In this document: one piece after another, positions 23,901 through 35,473 of the stretch
How the letters are laid out: each line of letters starts with the position of its first letter
Numbering within the stretch: the first letter of the stretch is position 1
Position numbers and translations under genes: made by a program
The notes under the pieces: generated by a model
What the model was told of the DNA's origin: nothing
What the model saw: only the letters and a program-made list of their open reading frames with translations
Databases searched by the model: none
Origin: Apium graveolens
Taxonomy: Eukaryota; Streptophyta; Magnoliopsida; Apiales; Apiaceae
NCBI RefSeq assembly: GCF_009905375.1
Contig: NC_133650.1
Span: forward strand, 148,521,346 to 148,585,345
Direction of reading: 5' to 3'
Length of the DNA: 64,000 nucleotides

Positions 23901-24278
23901 CTTATCAATATCAGCAACACTCAATCCCCTAAAATAAACCTCCTTCCCCGCCCAAAACGCGGCACCACGACTCTTCTCCAACCTCTGCGACTTACTCTCT
24001 CCCGCGGAATGCGACTTCCTATGCCTCTTCCGCCCATCCGTCCTCTTATTCAACAAACTCGCTAACTCTTTAGGCAAATTACCACTAAAAACATCCACTC
24101 CATCCTCGAAATCAAACGGAGAGCGCTCGCTAAGCGCTTTTCGAGCCTGCGTAAACAAATCTAAACTCTTAACAACTTTCTCCTCGTCATGTTTGTCAAT
24201 TTCAATCTTCTCTTCAGTCGGAACCCTAGGAATCTCAATTCCAGCCTTACGCCGTCGTAAACATCGGCCGCCGGTCAT
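11907..24278 (-). CDS. double PHD / extended-PHD chromatin-reader protein (19 exons)
   Basis: Nineteen exons join into one frame of 1,434 codons (about 1,433 residues). The start is the ATG at 24278 (MTGGRCLRRRK), not an upstream in-frame TTG. Residues about 247-296 are a C4HC3 PHD finger (CHYCGLGD ... CSWC) and about 305-426 an extended PHD (CLICPKQGGALK, FAHLFCCQWIPE, CRLCKIRCGACVRC, FHPMCAREA). A basic KKRK near 220 could be a nuclear signal. Residues about 925-965 are a charged then poly-Ala segment (RKERRHKEAQAV). A second PHD (about 1023-1070, CEICRRSE ... CELC) and extended PHD (about 1091-1201, CGLCGGTAGAF, CHICRRTQGVCIKC, FHPFCARGVGF) follow. Such modules read histone H3 tails in JADE/BRPF-type proteins; order and length match Arabidopsis AT1G77800 as I recall it. 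No catalytic domain is visible. A nuclear chromatin role is inferred from the domains. Confidence 0.9.
12568..13807 (-). other. intron 17 of the PHD gene
   Basis: A 1.24-kb AT-rich intron. I see no inverted-repeat element, embedded gene or structured RNA in it. Confidence 0.7.
14101..14647. mobile_element. Mutator-like MITE in intron 16 of the PHD gene
   Basis: A 547-bp element starts GGGTCTTATATCAAAG and ends CTTTTGATATAAAACCC. These open imperfect inverted repeats of about 70-80 bp that also share TAGCTACCCGATCTC-type sequence further in. It is flanked by an exact 10-bp direct repeat TTGTTAAATA (14091-14100 and 14648-14657). Long inverted repeats plus a 9-10 bp duplication point to the Mutator superfamily. 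It has no transposase frame. Confidence 0.9.
17873..18598. repeat. 363-bp tandem duplication in intron 6 of the PHD gene
   Basis: Units 17873-18235 and 18236-18598 are head-to-tail and differ at only about four positions by eye. Each unit also contains a degenerate internal repeat about 130 bp apart (TTCAATATCACGAATTTAC versus TTCAATATACGAACTCAC, each followed by an AGGGGAAAAC block and TTTGTCACTGG), so the ancestral module occurs four times. No inverted termini or flanking duplication were found. It lies wholly inside the intron. Confidence 0.92.
19279..19875. mobile_element. foldback/MITE-like element in intron 5 of the PHD gene
   Basis: GC-rich arms made of CGCCTAG/CTAGGCG repeats (about 19285-19330 and 19765-19870) are arranged in inverse orientation around an AT-rich core. 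The core includes a TATG/CATA microsatellite (about 19495-19565). The arms can fold on each other. A short TTAACAACT follows the right arm; no clean target duplication was found, so exact ends and superfamily are uncertain (hAT-like or foldback). Confidence 0.65.
21744..23116 (-). other. intron 1 of the PHD gene
   Basis: A 1.37-kb intron that splits the first extended PHD. Most is AT-rich. A patch at about 21840-22060 is noticeably richer in GC (TGCGTGCAAGGGTGCGACGG) than the rest and may be an old insertion, but it has no ORF and no recognisable ends. Confidence 0.6.
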
Positions 24279-24972
24279 TTCCAAGACGAACCACCACGGC
24301 GTGTACAGTTTTCCATAACAGAATTAAACTAATTCCTAATCGAAATCCTAATCTCAACCTCACGTATACAAGAATTTTTAGATATACGTAATTTGTTGTA
24401 TGTATAGAATAGAATTAAGAGGGAGGGATTATCGATGTAGAAATGTTCGCGGCTAGGGTTAGGGTTTTTTTTTGTGAGTTTGGGATCCGGTAATGATTCC
24501 TGCGTTTCGTTCCCTTTTTTTTTTAATTTCGATGACAGATTAATTTCAGGAATATTTATCCAGAGAGACAAAATAATTTATACAGAGAGGGATATGGGAT
24601 ATTTCGGATTTTTAGTAGTAATGTACTGTACGTAAGCTTGCATATGCGTAAATATGAGTTTACTCTGTGCAATTTGTTTACAAATCGTTAGTAAATAAAA
24701 ATTAATCAAATTTATTTATATAATTGTAGTTTGTTGTGTTTGGTTTTCGATTTAACTATTCAAATAATTTTATATATACGGAATAAATTATAAGTCTTTA
24801 ACTCAAAATATATCATTTATCACTTAATTCATGAAAAAGTTAATAGAATAAGTATGATAAGTCTAACTTCTGATATATATATATATATATCAAACGGTAA
24901 GTGTTATTTAAAATTCGAGTTCACTGTATTTTTCTCCATCCCCCAACGATCGATTTGCATACCATTGTTTGT
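24279..24972 (-). promoter_or_regulatory. 5' flank of the PHD gene
   Basis: Presumed promoter and 5' UTR of the minus-strand gene. I see no convincing TATA box. A telo-box lies at 24459-24467 and an (AT)n tract near 24875-24890. No upstream ORF is supported. Confidence 0.5.
24459..24467 (-). promoter_or_regulatory. telo-box motif upstream of the PHD gene
   Basis: The minus strand reads AAACCCTAA, followed by CCCTAG, about 180 bp upstream of the ATG. Telo-boxes near transcription starts are common in plant genes expressed in dividing tissue and can be bound by telomere-repeat-binding factors. Function here is inferred from the motif and position only. Confidence 0.5.
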
Positions 24973-25655
24973 ACTAGCATGACTTTCGGTATGACTATTG
25001 ATTGTCATATCGATTGTCATACTAGTACAATCAGTTTGACTTGCTGAATTTAAATGAATTTTAATCCAATTTAAATTCTAAAAAACCTTAATATTAATTC
25101 TGAATTAATTAATCAATTAATTTAATTAATCAAATAAATTAATCTTTGCAGATATAATTTATTTTCTTAATTAAATTATATGACTTAATTAATTAATAGA
25201 GAATTAATACTAAACCTGAGCAGCAACCAATCTTCTGAATATCTTCTGAAAATCACTGATAATTATGAATCAATTCCACCACTTCAACGTTGACACTCGA
25301 TGTACTGTCTGGTTCATGAGTGACTAACTTCCGTGACGTTTCTTCATGTCTTGACTTTGATACTTTGATTTTCTTCAGATTAAATCCTTGTAATTAATGA
25401 TACTCTGACGAGATCTCTGTCACTTGATTAAATCCACACTCTTGATTTATATCACTGAGGCATGATCAATTTCTTGAACTTCTTCCAGTGAATTAATTCC
25501 TCAAGTCTGTAGATGAACCTTGTTTCAGAATCCTTTGACAGATATTACTCTGTGAGATCTCTTTTGACGGTAGATCCACTATTTACTTATTACATTCTTA
25601 TTTGAGTTGAGTTGAATCCTCGAATATACAAATAGGCTATGACATATGACTTACA
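24973..25655 (-). repeat. LTR fragment of the same family as the nested element at 39470-46977
   Basis: From about 25060 to the end GACATATGACTTACA at 25655 this matches the last part of the LTRs at 39470-40795 and 45653-46977 almost base for base. Similarity becomes patchy to the left and fades near 24973. Neither a polypurine tract nor internal sequence follows at 25656, so it is a truncated or solo LTR. Confidence 0.85.
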
Positions 25656-28286
25656 CTTAGCTGCTTTCCTGAGAGAATATAAGAAAATCGAGACTATTGT
25701 GATATTCCTGGAACTAAGTACCCGTGACATGTTTTATAGATCAACATGCACAGTTTACAGAATTTGCACTAAAATAGACTAACATATTTTCTAAAGTCCT
25801 TTTATCTATTTCTATTTTTAGTGGTACAAATCTGCACACGATCTTGTTATCAATCTTGTACGATAAAGACATTATTATATATATATAGAATATATAACTA
25901 ATTCACAAGAACATTCCTAATTCTTAAATCACATAAGCATATAAGAATTAACAATTAAATTAGGAGAAGGGTTTGAGAAAACAGACAGAGATTGGATTTA
26001 ATCTCAAGTCCAGAAAACTGTCTCCTTAAAGCAGTTTCTCCCCGCACCATCTGTGTCTAGCGACCTGCTTTCCAGGATAAAACGAGATACTAGTATAATC
26101 GATAGATCGAATATACTCTCAACGAACTTGAACTGAGCCCGAGAACTATCACCGGAATATTGGAAAAATTTAAGACTAAAGAGACCGAGAATGAAAGAGA
26201 TGACTCTTATTTCCTCGACTTAATAAAATGGTGCCCTAAGACTATTTATAAAGAGTGGTTTGAAAGGACTTGTATTTCTTTTCGATGTGGTACATGATAT
26301 TTATAAGAAAAACTAAGAAATAGATTTGTGCTACTCTCGATGTGGTACAAAACCACTTTTCATATTAAAAGATAAAACTTTGGAACATCAGTTCTCATTC
26401 ACCTTTTACTCATTTTGAGCGTGTAAATATGCGTTGGAATCCCCTCGAAGAGGAGAATACGTTCCAATAATTACACACCACTAACACATAAATTGTCTCA
26501 CTCATATAGAGTCTCAAAATATTTCACAACTTAGTATAAAATACTATGTTTGTCCAAAAATCCCCCACAAATGAGATTGATGGTCCAGTAGCACGCACCA
26601 CATAGACAGACAGACGCGGAGCTTGACTTGGTAATAGTTCTGGCGGTAAGATATATCATACGATAGGTAGAGAATGCTCCTTGAACCTTCGCTTGAATAA
26701 GTATATCGACTTTACTGGTAGACAGTATGACGCGATGACATACTCATCACTATATCTTTCCTGACTCATTCAGTTCTCATGATTATGTCCATTTTGGCCC
26801 TGGAACATCATCCTGGTTCTGCAAGAGTTTCTAAAGAATTGTGCCTCGTAATTCTCCTTTGGAGCGGCCATACTTCTCTCTTACATAGGTGATCTTTATC
26901 TTATAGAGTAACCCGTGTTTACTCAACCGAATATTATGTTTTCAAACTTGAAATCCTTGTATTCGTCAAAGATCATTAAAAGCATAAAGCTTAACCTCGT
27001 ACCTTACGGGTCTCACTGTTTCATCATGATAGAAATAGGCCAGGGGTTACCCCCACAGTGATTTGGTCATCATGATTTAGTTGTCCCATTGAACCAAGTT
27101 CTTGGGATCTCCAGTCAGCAAGGTTGGGTGTCCACCATGACGCCGTTAAGAAATAGGCAAGGCTCATTCCTCTCGATGATTTGACAACTATCTCTCGGTC
27201 TAACTAGATTCCCTTGGCTTAACAGATTCGCTCAGTTTAACCATCTGGTTAGTGGATCCAAACATTATCATTTGACTTTACATAGTCAATCATGATAATT
27301 CTCGTTATGAATAGTTGTTTAATGGTATTATGTCCTCATCATAGATGTGAGACATACCATTTCATACACAATAATGTGATCTCCCAATTTGCATATTGAT
27401 TACACGATATGTGCATATTGAAGACACATTTTCCTTGTCATTTAGGAGTATTCTTAGAAAGTGGCTATTCAGCCTTTTAATTGCATTTATTTTATGCACC
27501 AAACTCGTATTCCATCATGAGTCGAGCTAAGTTTAGGATTTCCGTGACACGGATGCTAAGTGTGAAATGTATTCTCGAATGACTTTTAAGTTCTTAAAGT
27601 CAAATATCTAATTTACATACTATATTCACATAGTACAATTATATATCTTTCGTATTGCAGTCCAAGTTCACGAGCACATATCATACACCTTAAATCTCAT
27701 TGCAATCACTTCCAAGTGACCAATTTCCATTGTACTTGTGCATCTACCCAGTTTACCAAATGTGTAGCTTATGTATAATTTTGTACAATTTTAAAAAGTA
27801 TAACAGACTTGCAATCCTTCTCGAGAGATCCTTGTTCATCTACGCTGGGATAATATAAATTCATTCTAGCTATGACAACTTTAGCTTCGTTGATCTCTTC
27901 AAAATTCACATCACCAACATGTGACATGTATCATCTAAGACTTTTAAAGTCACGAAGATTGTAATCTTCAAATCAAAACTGTTCAATCTCATCAAGATTT
28001 TCAGAGACGATCCTCTTGTCATTACTTCTCGTAATGATCAGATCACTCACATGCAATCAATTATGACTTGCATATCATGTATAAATAACACATGCACACT
28101 TGTCAATTCTCTGATTTTGAATCAGTTTAACATCTCATATTGACATATTTCACATTTATGAAATAACTTTACTAGTTATGACTTAAGGCTTCACTTGTTA
28201 TTGATATTACCAGCTTTTAGCGTCCCAAAAACCAGCAATTTCAGTTTGCATCATTACCGAGTTTAAGCGTCCTTAAACTGACAATC
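25656..28286. other. non-coding, retroelement-like sequence without ORFs
   Basis: A 2.6-kb stretch without a credible coding frame. A tract ATCCCCCACAAATG at about 26560 looks like a minus-strand polypurine tract next to an LTR-like edge (TGGACAAACATAG on the minus strand from 26557), with a possible LTR occupying 25656-26557. The rest would then be internal sequence of a non-autonomous LTR element. I found no second LTR or primer binding site, so this is tentative. Confidence 0.4.
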
Positions 28287-28574
28287 TGATAAGTGGCATT
28301 TTATACCACTTAGAGCGTCTCATAACGGCTTGAATTGGTATCTTGAACTCGAGTATTTTGTGTATTTAATGCGTTTTCGAGTGTTTTTGTATTTCAGGGT
28401 ATAACTTGCTTAGACAGGAGAATTTCATAAAAATAAGCCTAAGGATGTGCTTGGAATTAGTCTCGGGGAGTTGTGCGAAAAATTCAGCAAAATCAGAAGC
28501 AAACATTGGATTTTTCCAGAAGGCTTGCAGGCGCCCGCCTGGAAGGAGCAGACGCCCGCCTGGTAGCAGGCGCC
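28287..28574 (+). repeat. start of a gypsy-like LTR, truncated
   Basis: The sequence begins TGATAAGTGGCATTTTATAC, an LTR-like start, and ends in two and a half copies of GCAGGCGCCCGCCTGG, a GC-rich repeat I recall from plant gypsy elements. It is cut off at 28574 by the LTR of the copia element that follows. No coding sequence remains, so the lineage is uncertain. Confidence 0.45.
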
Positions 28575-30279
28575 TGAAGGGTTTTTAGCACATAAACACA
28601 GCGAAAACGTAAATTTAAATCTTAAAAAACCGAAACCCTCCGCAGGATCCATGCGAAAAATAATATTTAATTCGTAGTTCAGTATGTTTACCTTAAGAAG
28701 CTTTACGTTATGGAAAGATGGAGGTCTTTAATAGCAATCCAAGAACGATGAACGGAGATCCTTAGCAGCTGCTCCTCAAGTGTGAAGCACTCCACCGGTA
28801 TCCACCAAGAAAACGATGTAATGAAGGAGGAGGAGATGGAGAGAATTAGGGTTTTGTAAATCTTTTTGGTTGAGGTAAAAATAGGGTCTATAATAGTATA
28901 TTTATAGGCAAAATTTTCAGCTGAAAATTTTGCCATAAAATATTATTATTATTAACCCTTTATTATGCTCACTAATAATTAAAACACCTTTTAATTATTT
29001 ATCCTTTTTCTAAACTCTTTAGAAATAATTCTCTCACTTGATTTAATTTCCAAAAATTAAATTCTTAATTAATAATATTAAGAACCTTTTCTTAATTAAT
29101 TTATAATCAATTAAATCTCATTTAATCAATTATTAAATTTTCCAATTAATTATTTATTTCATAAATAAATAATTATCAGCCATTATTAATTAATTCATCC
29201 ACCATTAAATCATTCTCTTTTATGGTGTGACCCTGTAGGTTCAATATTAAGCCGGTAGTAGAAATAAATAATAATAAAACTATTTTATCATTATTTATAT
29301 AAATTCTCTAATTTATTAACTATGATTAATTAATTAATCATATTTATTCTACATCGTGAGGGATACTTCTAGCATATCACGACTATCCAGATAATACGAA
29401 TTCACTGCTTAGAATACCAAGAACTTATTCAGTGAGTAGTTACCGTACAATTAATTCCTTCTACCCTGCAATGTCACGATTAAATACAAGGCATGGAACT
29501 TGTGTCAAGCCTATCTTATTTAATCACTTGCTTTCCCATTCACTATGCTTAGTTCTATTTAATGTAAATTAGAAACTCCTTTTCTAATTTCATTCACTCT
29601 GGCTAGAGATTCCTGAACTAGCATAAGTGGATCAGCATTGAACATTCTCTTCCTTCACTGGAAGGGGTAGATCCTTTATTGATCATACACTATCTTTGTG
29701 TACAAATTCCTATACCCAGTAGAGCCCTTATAATTGTCCCTTGAGATTAAGAACTAAACCAAAGCATAGTTCAGTGTACACAAGATGACTATGATGACCT
29801 CAAGTCTAAGGATACTTGTACAACTATCACTATGTGAACAATTGCTGACACGTGAGTGAACTCCATCAGTTGTCCAGCTGTGTGAGTCATGTTCAGTGAA
29901 CTTATTCTATAATAAGCACCTACATACTAGCTATAGTGTCACCACACAAATGTCTATGAGAACATACATCCTTCATAATGAAGCAAGCATAGTATGTACC
30001 GATCTTTGCGGATTATTAATTACCAGTTAGTAATCCTACGACCAGGAACTATTTAAGTTTAGAGTTATCATCTTTTAGGTCTCATTATTATGATCTCATC
30101 ACAATCCATAAAAAGCTTTACTCTAAACTGTGGTATACCTTATTTAAACATTTAAATAGATAGAGCCTGCAATAAAAACAAAACAAGTCTTTTATTAATA
30201 TCAATGAAATCAAAACAGATTACATAAAAGTTATTCCTAAATCCTCATACATGATTGGACTTAGGACATATCTCTTTCA
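28575..30279 (-). repeat. 3' LTR of element B
   Basis: 1,705 bp from TGAAGGGTTTTTAGC to TCTCTTTCA. A TATA box (TATAAATA on the minus strand) lies near 28905. It aligns end to end with 35474-37224 but shows many substitutions and small indels, most near 28795-28930. The polypurine tract adjoins it at 30280. Confidence 0.93.
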
Positions 30280-30290
30280 ATCCCCCACAT
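30280..30290 (-). other. polypurine tract of element B
   Basis: The minus strand reads TGTGGGGGAT immediately before the 3' LTR, the primer site for plus-strand synthesis. The pol stop codon lies only a few bases upstream. Confidence 0.88.
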
Positions 30291-30293
30291 GTA

Positions 30294-33200
30294 CTAAAGC
30301 CAATCACTCTGGTATCTAATACCCATCTTGTCTTTATGACGATCAAAGTGACTCTGAGAAAGTGGCTTTGTGAGTGGGTATGCTACGTTGTTATGTGTGT
30401 CAACTCTCTCGATGTTGACATCTCCTCTTTCAACAATCTCCCTAATCAGATGAAAGCGCTGCAGGACATGTTTGGAATTTCTATGAGACCTAGGTTCCTT
30501 GGTTTGTGCTATTGCCGCGTTGTTATCACAATACAACAGAATAGGCTCTTCAGTGTTGGGAACAACTCCCAACTCAGAAATAAATTTCCTCATCCAAACG
30601 GCTTCTTTTGCAGCCTCACTTGCAGCTATATATTCTGCTTCCGCTGTGGAGTAAGCCGTTGTAGACTGTTTGGAACTTTTCCAACTAATCGCACCACCAT
30701 TCACAGTAAACACGTACCCTGACATGGATTTGCTATCACGTTCTGATTGAAAACTAGAGTCAGTATAACCCTCTATTTTCAACTCAGATTCACCACCAAA
30801 AACAAGAAAAATGTCACGAGTCCTTCGCAAGTACTTAAGGATGTTTTTCACTGCTTTCCAGTGGTCTTCACCTGGATTGGACTGATATCTGCTCGTCACA
30901 CTAATTGAATAAGCAACATCAGGCCTTGTACACAAAATTGCGTACATGATAGATCCTTTTGTTGAAGCATAAGGAATCTTATTCATACGCTCTCTTTCCT
31001 CAGGTGTCTTAGGAGACATTTTTTCGGAAAGGGACACTCCATGGCTCATCGGTATGAGACCTCTTTTGGAGTTTTCCATGCTAAACCTTTTAAGCACGTT
31101 CTGGATGTATGTACCCTGGGTAAGACCTATCATTCTTCTAGATCTATCTCTATAGATCATCATACCGAGAATGTAGGATGCTTCTCCCAAGTCCTTCATG
31201 GTGAAGTTCTTTGATAGCCATACTTTGACTGATTGTAGCATTGGTATATCATTTCCTATAAGAAGTATGTCATCCACATACAATACAAGAAATGTTACCG
31301 CGCTCCCACTAACCTTCTTGTAGACACATGGTTCATCTATGTTTTTGATAAAACCAAACTCTTTGATTGTCTCATCAAAACGGATGTTCCATCTACGGGA
31401 AACTTGCCTTAAACCATATATGGTTCGCAGCAGCTTACACACTAGGTGTTCAATTCCCTTGGAAAGAAAACCCTCTGGCTGTGTCATATACACTTCCTCC
31501 TCAAGTTCCCCATTGAGGAAGGCCGTTTTCACGTCCATTTGCCAGATCTCATAGTCGTAGTAAGCAGCAATCACAAGCAAAATCCGAATTGATTTTAACA
31601 GGGCTACAGGCGAAAAAGTTTCATCAAAGTCAATCCCTTGCCTTTGTTTGAATCCTTTTGCCACGAGCCTGGCCTTATAGGTCTCCACCTGGCCATCTGC
31701 TCCAATCTTTCTTTTGTATACCCACTTGCACCCAATAGGCTTAACACCTTCAGGCGCCTCAACCAGAGTCCATACTTGGTTGGTATACATAGATTCCATT
31801 TCGAATTTCATGGCACTATGCCATTTCTCTGAGTCAACACTACTCATAGCCTCATTATAGGTCACAGGGTCGTCATCATCAATGATTGACAACTCATTGT
31901 CATTCTTAATGACAAGGCCATAATACCTCTCAGGTTGGCGAGACACTCTCCCTGTCCTACGAATGGGCTGTTCCACAGAAGGTTGTTCAGTCTGAACAGG
32001 TGTTTCCACTTGATCCGTAGTAGTTTGTGCTTCTTGAACTTCATCAAGTTCAATTTTGCTCCCACTGTTTCCTTCAAAGATAAACTCCTTTTCCAAGAAG
32101 GTAGCATGTCTGGAGACAAACACCCGATGATCGGTGTAAAAGTAATACCCCAAAGTCTCTTTAGGATATCCCACAAAATTACATTTTACGGATCGAGATT
32201 CCAGCTTATCTGGGTCAACTTTCTTGACATAAGCTGGACATCCCCAAATCTTAACGTGTTTAAGACTCGGTTTCCTTTCTTTCCATATCTCATATGGTGT
32301 TTGAGGAACAGATTTGGAAGACACCTTATTCAGTAAATATGCTGAGGTTTCCAATGCATAACCCCATAGGAATACTAGAAGATTCGCATAGCTCATCATG
32401 GACCGAACCATGTCTAACAAAGTTTGATTTCTCCTTTCAGATACCCCATTTAACTGTGGAGTATATGGAGGAGTCCACTGGGAGACTATACCATTTTCTT
32501 TGAGATAATCTAGAAACTCTCCATTCAAGTATTCACCACCTCGATCTGATCGAAGAGTTATAATATTGTGTTTGGTTTGTTTCTCCACTTCATGTTTATA
32601 TTCTTTGAACTTTTCAAAGGCTTCAGACTTGTGTTTCATCAAATACACATATCCGAATCTAGATCTACCATCTATGAAAGTAATGAAGTACAAAAATCCA
32701 CCCATGGTTTGCGTAGACATTGGTCCACATACATCTGTGTGTACCAATCCTAGCAAATCTGCAGCCCTCTCTCCATGTCCATTAAATGGAGATTTGGTCA
32801 TTTTACCCAATAGACAAGACTCACATGTAGGATATGATTCAAAATCAAAGGGGTCAAGTAACCCTTCCTTATGCAATGTCCGCAGTCTATTTTCACTAAT
32901 ATGACATAGCCTACAGAGCCATAAATAGGTCAGATTTTCATCATCTCATTTTCTTTTATTAGTTTGTTCAATCTGAAGTAAATCATGCTCTACGTCACAT
33001 ACATACAGACCATTATTTAAAATGCCACGTCCGTAAAGAACATTATCTCTAAGGATAGAACATTCATTATTCTTAATAATAAATGAAAAACCATCCACAT
33101 CCAACATAGGAATTGAAACAATAATCCTCACAATAGAGGGAACGTAATAACAATTATTTAAAATAATAGTCTTGCCCGTAGGCATATGTAAACTAAATGA

Positions 33201-33551
33201 TCCTACAAATATGGCCGCAACCCTTGCTCCATTGCCCATACGTCGAATCACCTCATCTTTTTCAAGAGTACTACTTTCCTTTAGTCCTTGCAACGAATTG
33301 CAAATATGAGAACCACAGGCGGTTTCTAATACACAAGTAGAAATTTGACCTAGTGACATATTAACTTCGATCATGAACATGGCTGAATCAGAAGCGGTAG
33401 TCTCACTACCCTTCTTCTTCAATTCTGCAAGGTAAACCTTGCAGTTCCTCTTCCAGTGCCCCAACTTGTTACAGTGAAAACAAATAGCTAAATTAGGACC
33501 AGTCAACTTGTGAGCATCTAGTATGCTCCGGAGTGATAGTGCAGAAGACAT
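30294..33551 (-). pseudogene. gag-pol of element B with gag deletion and one internal stop
   Basis: One frame from ATG 33551 to the stop at 30294, broken only by TGA at 32948-32946. The first 20 residues (MSSALSLRSILDAHKLTGPN) join directly to the CCHC knuckle (CFHCNKLGHWKRNC), so the gag core is missing without loss of frame. The protease motif reads LETACGSH instead of the usual Asp-Thr-Gly. After the stop, 860 residues are open: integrase (HTDVCGPM, RSDRGGEY, GVSERRNQT), reverse transcriptase (LYVDDILLIGN) and RNase H (YTDSSFQSERD, STAEAEYIAASEA, YPLTKPL where the family usually has DPLTKPL). Pol looks well preserved, but without gag core or an active protease this copy cannot be autonomous. 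Confidence 0.9.
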
Positions 33552-35460
33552 GACGAATATAGTAAATCTGTAAATGATAAATACATAACAACACTTAGCA
33601 AATATTCAATTTCATTTCAAAATACTATATGAATTGGGTCTTTATTCATAAGTGTCTCCCACTAGTTTATCTAATTTTTTCAACCCCCTAAGTGAAAATT
33701 AAGCATTCATAATGCTAGTGGGAATAGGGATCCTACATTCCATCACACAACCTCAGTTGTGGCACGAAACGTCATGTGATGTTCAATAGGCAGACAATTC
33801 TTGTCAATTACATATTATGTTATTCCCTAATATAAGTTTAGCCTCTTGAATAATTGAGTCACGGCTGTGGCACGTCAAACTCAATACTCTAAGTCAAGTC
33901 TAACCCAACATTTCGTACAATTGAATTAGTCTCCAACGGCCGACGGCTGTAGCACGTACCGACCTTTAGATTCTAATTCAATGTACACATCTCTATGTAA
34001 TAGACAAGTATTTCTTATTTCGAAATCAAAGCCCTCGGCTGTAGCACGAAACGACAATGATTTAAAAATAAAAACCACTTTCTACCATGTTGGAAGGCTA
34101 TGACCGACACAAGCCCATTGTGTCATTGGCCAATTACTACTTGATATTATTTAATTTTAGAGGGATTATATTACGTTACAATCATAATCATATTATAAAG
34201 AGATTCTTCCTTTTAAATTTAAAATATTTCAAATCAATAATCGATAATCAGATGATTCCCAGATCGGGTGGAGCATTGTCCAGAGGCGTCACTTAATAAC
34301 CCTTTCTTACAGATAGAAATCTGTTGTTGACAAAATCATCATTTCTCTCAATATTGAAAATTCATATTCAATTACGTGTTTCATAAACACAAGAATCTCA
34401 TGATCGTATTCATAATATTTATTGTTAAGGCAAGAAACGATTCATATTCTAGTTTTTCTAGAGCACGCCTTATATTGATTTAAGTTCACCTAAATCTATC
34501 ATCATATGGTAAATATAGGCATATATCTCATATATAAAATTAAATAAACAAGTAAATATAAGTGCAATAAAGTAAATGTGTTTGGTTATGGCCCCATCCT
34601 ATGTGATCTTTATCAAGCTCATGATAAAGATCAAGGTCAATCTAATATGGTGATGGAAATAAATACAACTACTTATTACATAAGTCTTCTTCTTTGTTTA
34701 GACTTCTTGTATGCCTCGTCTTCTTCTTTGTATCACCTCCATTGGATAGCCTTCTTGAGTCATTAATTACATTACATGATTGAAAGTAAAACTAATCTAA
34801 TGAACTTACAAGAATAACTCGAGTTACATTCGAGATTTATGATTACAAAGATTGACGACATGCAAGTCGTATTTAAAACCAAAACCAAAACCATTACACT
34901 AAGGTCAAAAGACCATAACCATCCACCATGCTCATACAACACATAAAAGCATGTTAAAACACATAATATGATCTTAACATATCATATTATCCATGATCTA
35001 ATCATAAAAAAAATATGACAAAAATCAGAGAAATCAGAATCAAATCAGAAAAACAAGAATCACTGTTTACGGGCAGTAAACGACGTCAAACGCCTTACAG
35101 ACGAGTCGTTGATAGCTTTATCTATCAGTTTTGTTCAGACGCTTGTTTACTTATGGAATAGGGTATTCAATTGCGTAAATCGGACACCAGACCTAGATTT
35201 CAGCAAATCTGCAGCAGCCAATTCAGAATCCGTATCTAATATGATTCTCATAATTAGAACAAACATAAATCATGTATATATCAGTATATATACAGATTAC
35301 ATAATCATCTTATGATTATACAACTCACATGAATATCATATATTCAAAACCATACATATATAAGCATATTATATCAACATCAAATCATGGCGAATCACGT
35401 ACATGCTCATATATCGAAAACAGTTAAACACATAAACGAATTAAAAACTTTTCGCAAGTA
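33552..35460 (-). other. 5' leader of element B
   Basis: A 1.9-kb untranslated leader between primer binding site and gag, with no ORF of note. The plus strand carries four spaced copies of a motif close to GGCTGTGGCACG (near 33754, 33862, 33943 and 34035), 80-110 bp apart. Confidence 0.75.
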
Positions 35461-35472
35461 GCTCTGATGCCA
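35461..35472 (-). other. primer binding site of element B
   Basis: The minus strand reads TGGCATCAGAGC, one base from the initiator tRNA-Met complement TGGTATCAGAGC, just inside the LTR edge at 35474. Confidence 0.9.
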
Positions 35473-35473
35473 T

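Larger units (their letters stand above)
11907..24278 (-). other. exon map of the PHD gene
   Basis: Coding exons in transcription order: 24278-23117, 21743-21658, 21514-21125, 21033-20950, 20801-20430, 18715-18655, 17580-17439, 17328-17222, 17135-16890, 16781-16531, 16401-16171, 16096-15875, 15771-15718, 15569-15504, 15399-15259, 15171-15118, 13867-13808, 12567-12163, 12074-11907 (TAG at 11909-11907). Every intron begins GT and ends AG on the minus strand, and phases agree across all joins. The least certain donors are those of exons 2 (GTACGT), 3 (GTGGAA) and 9 (GTCTCT). UTR exons were not defined. Confirmation would need RNA reads. Confidence 0.85.

Noticed and set aside
24276..24284. PHD gene start two codons upstream at 24284
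   Set aside because: The codon there is TTG. The first ATG in frame is at 24278 and gives the N-terminus MTGGRC, which suits the family.
25656..28286. A decayed host gene
   Set aside because: No exon-like open segments or conserved motifs were visible on either strand, and a polypurine-like tract points to retroelement origin.
30255..30722. 155-codon plus-strand ORF
   Set aside because: It is antisense to RNase H of element B, whose minus-strand motifs are unmistakable; a shadow frame.
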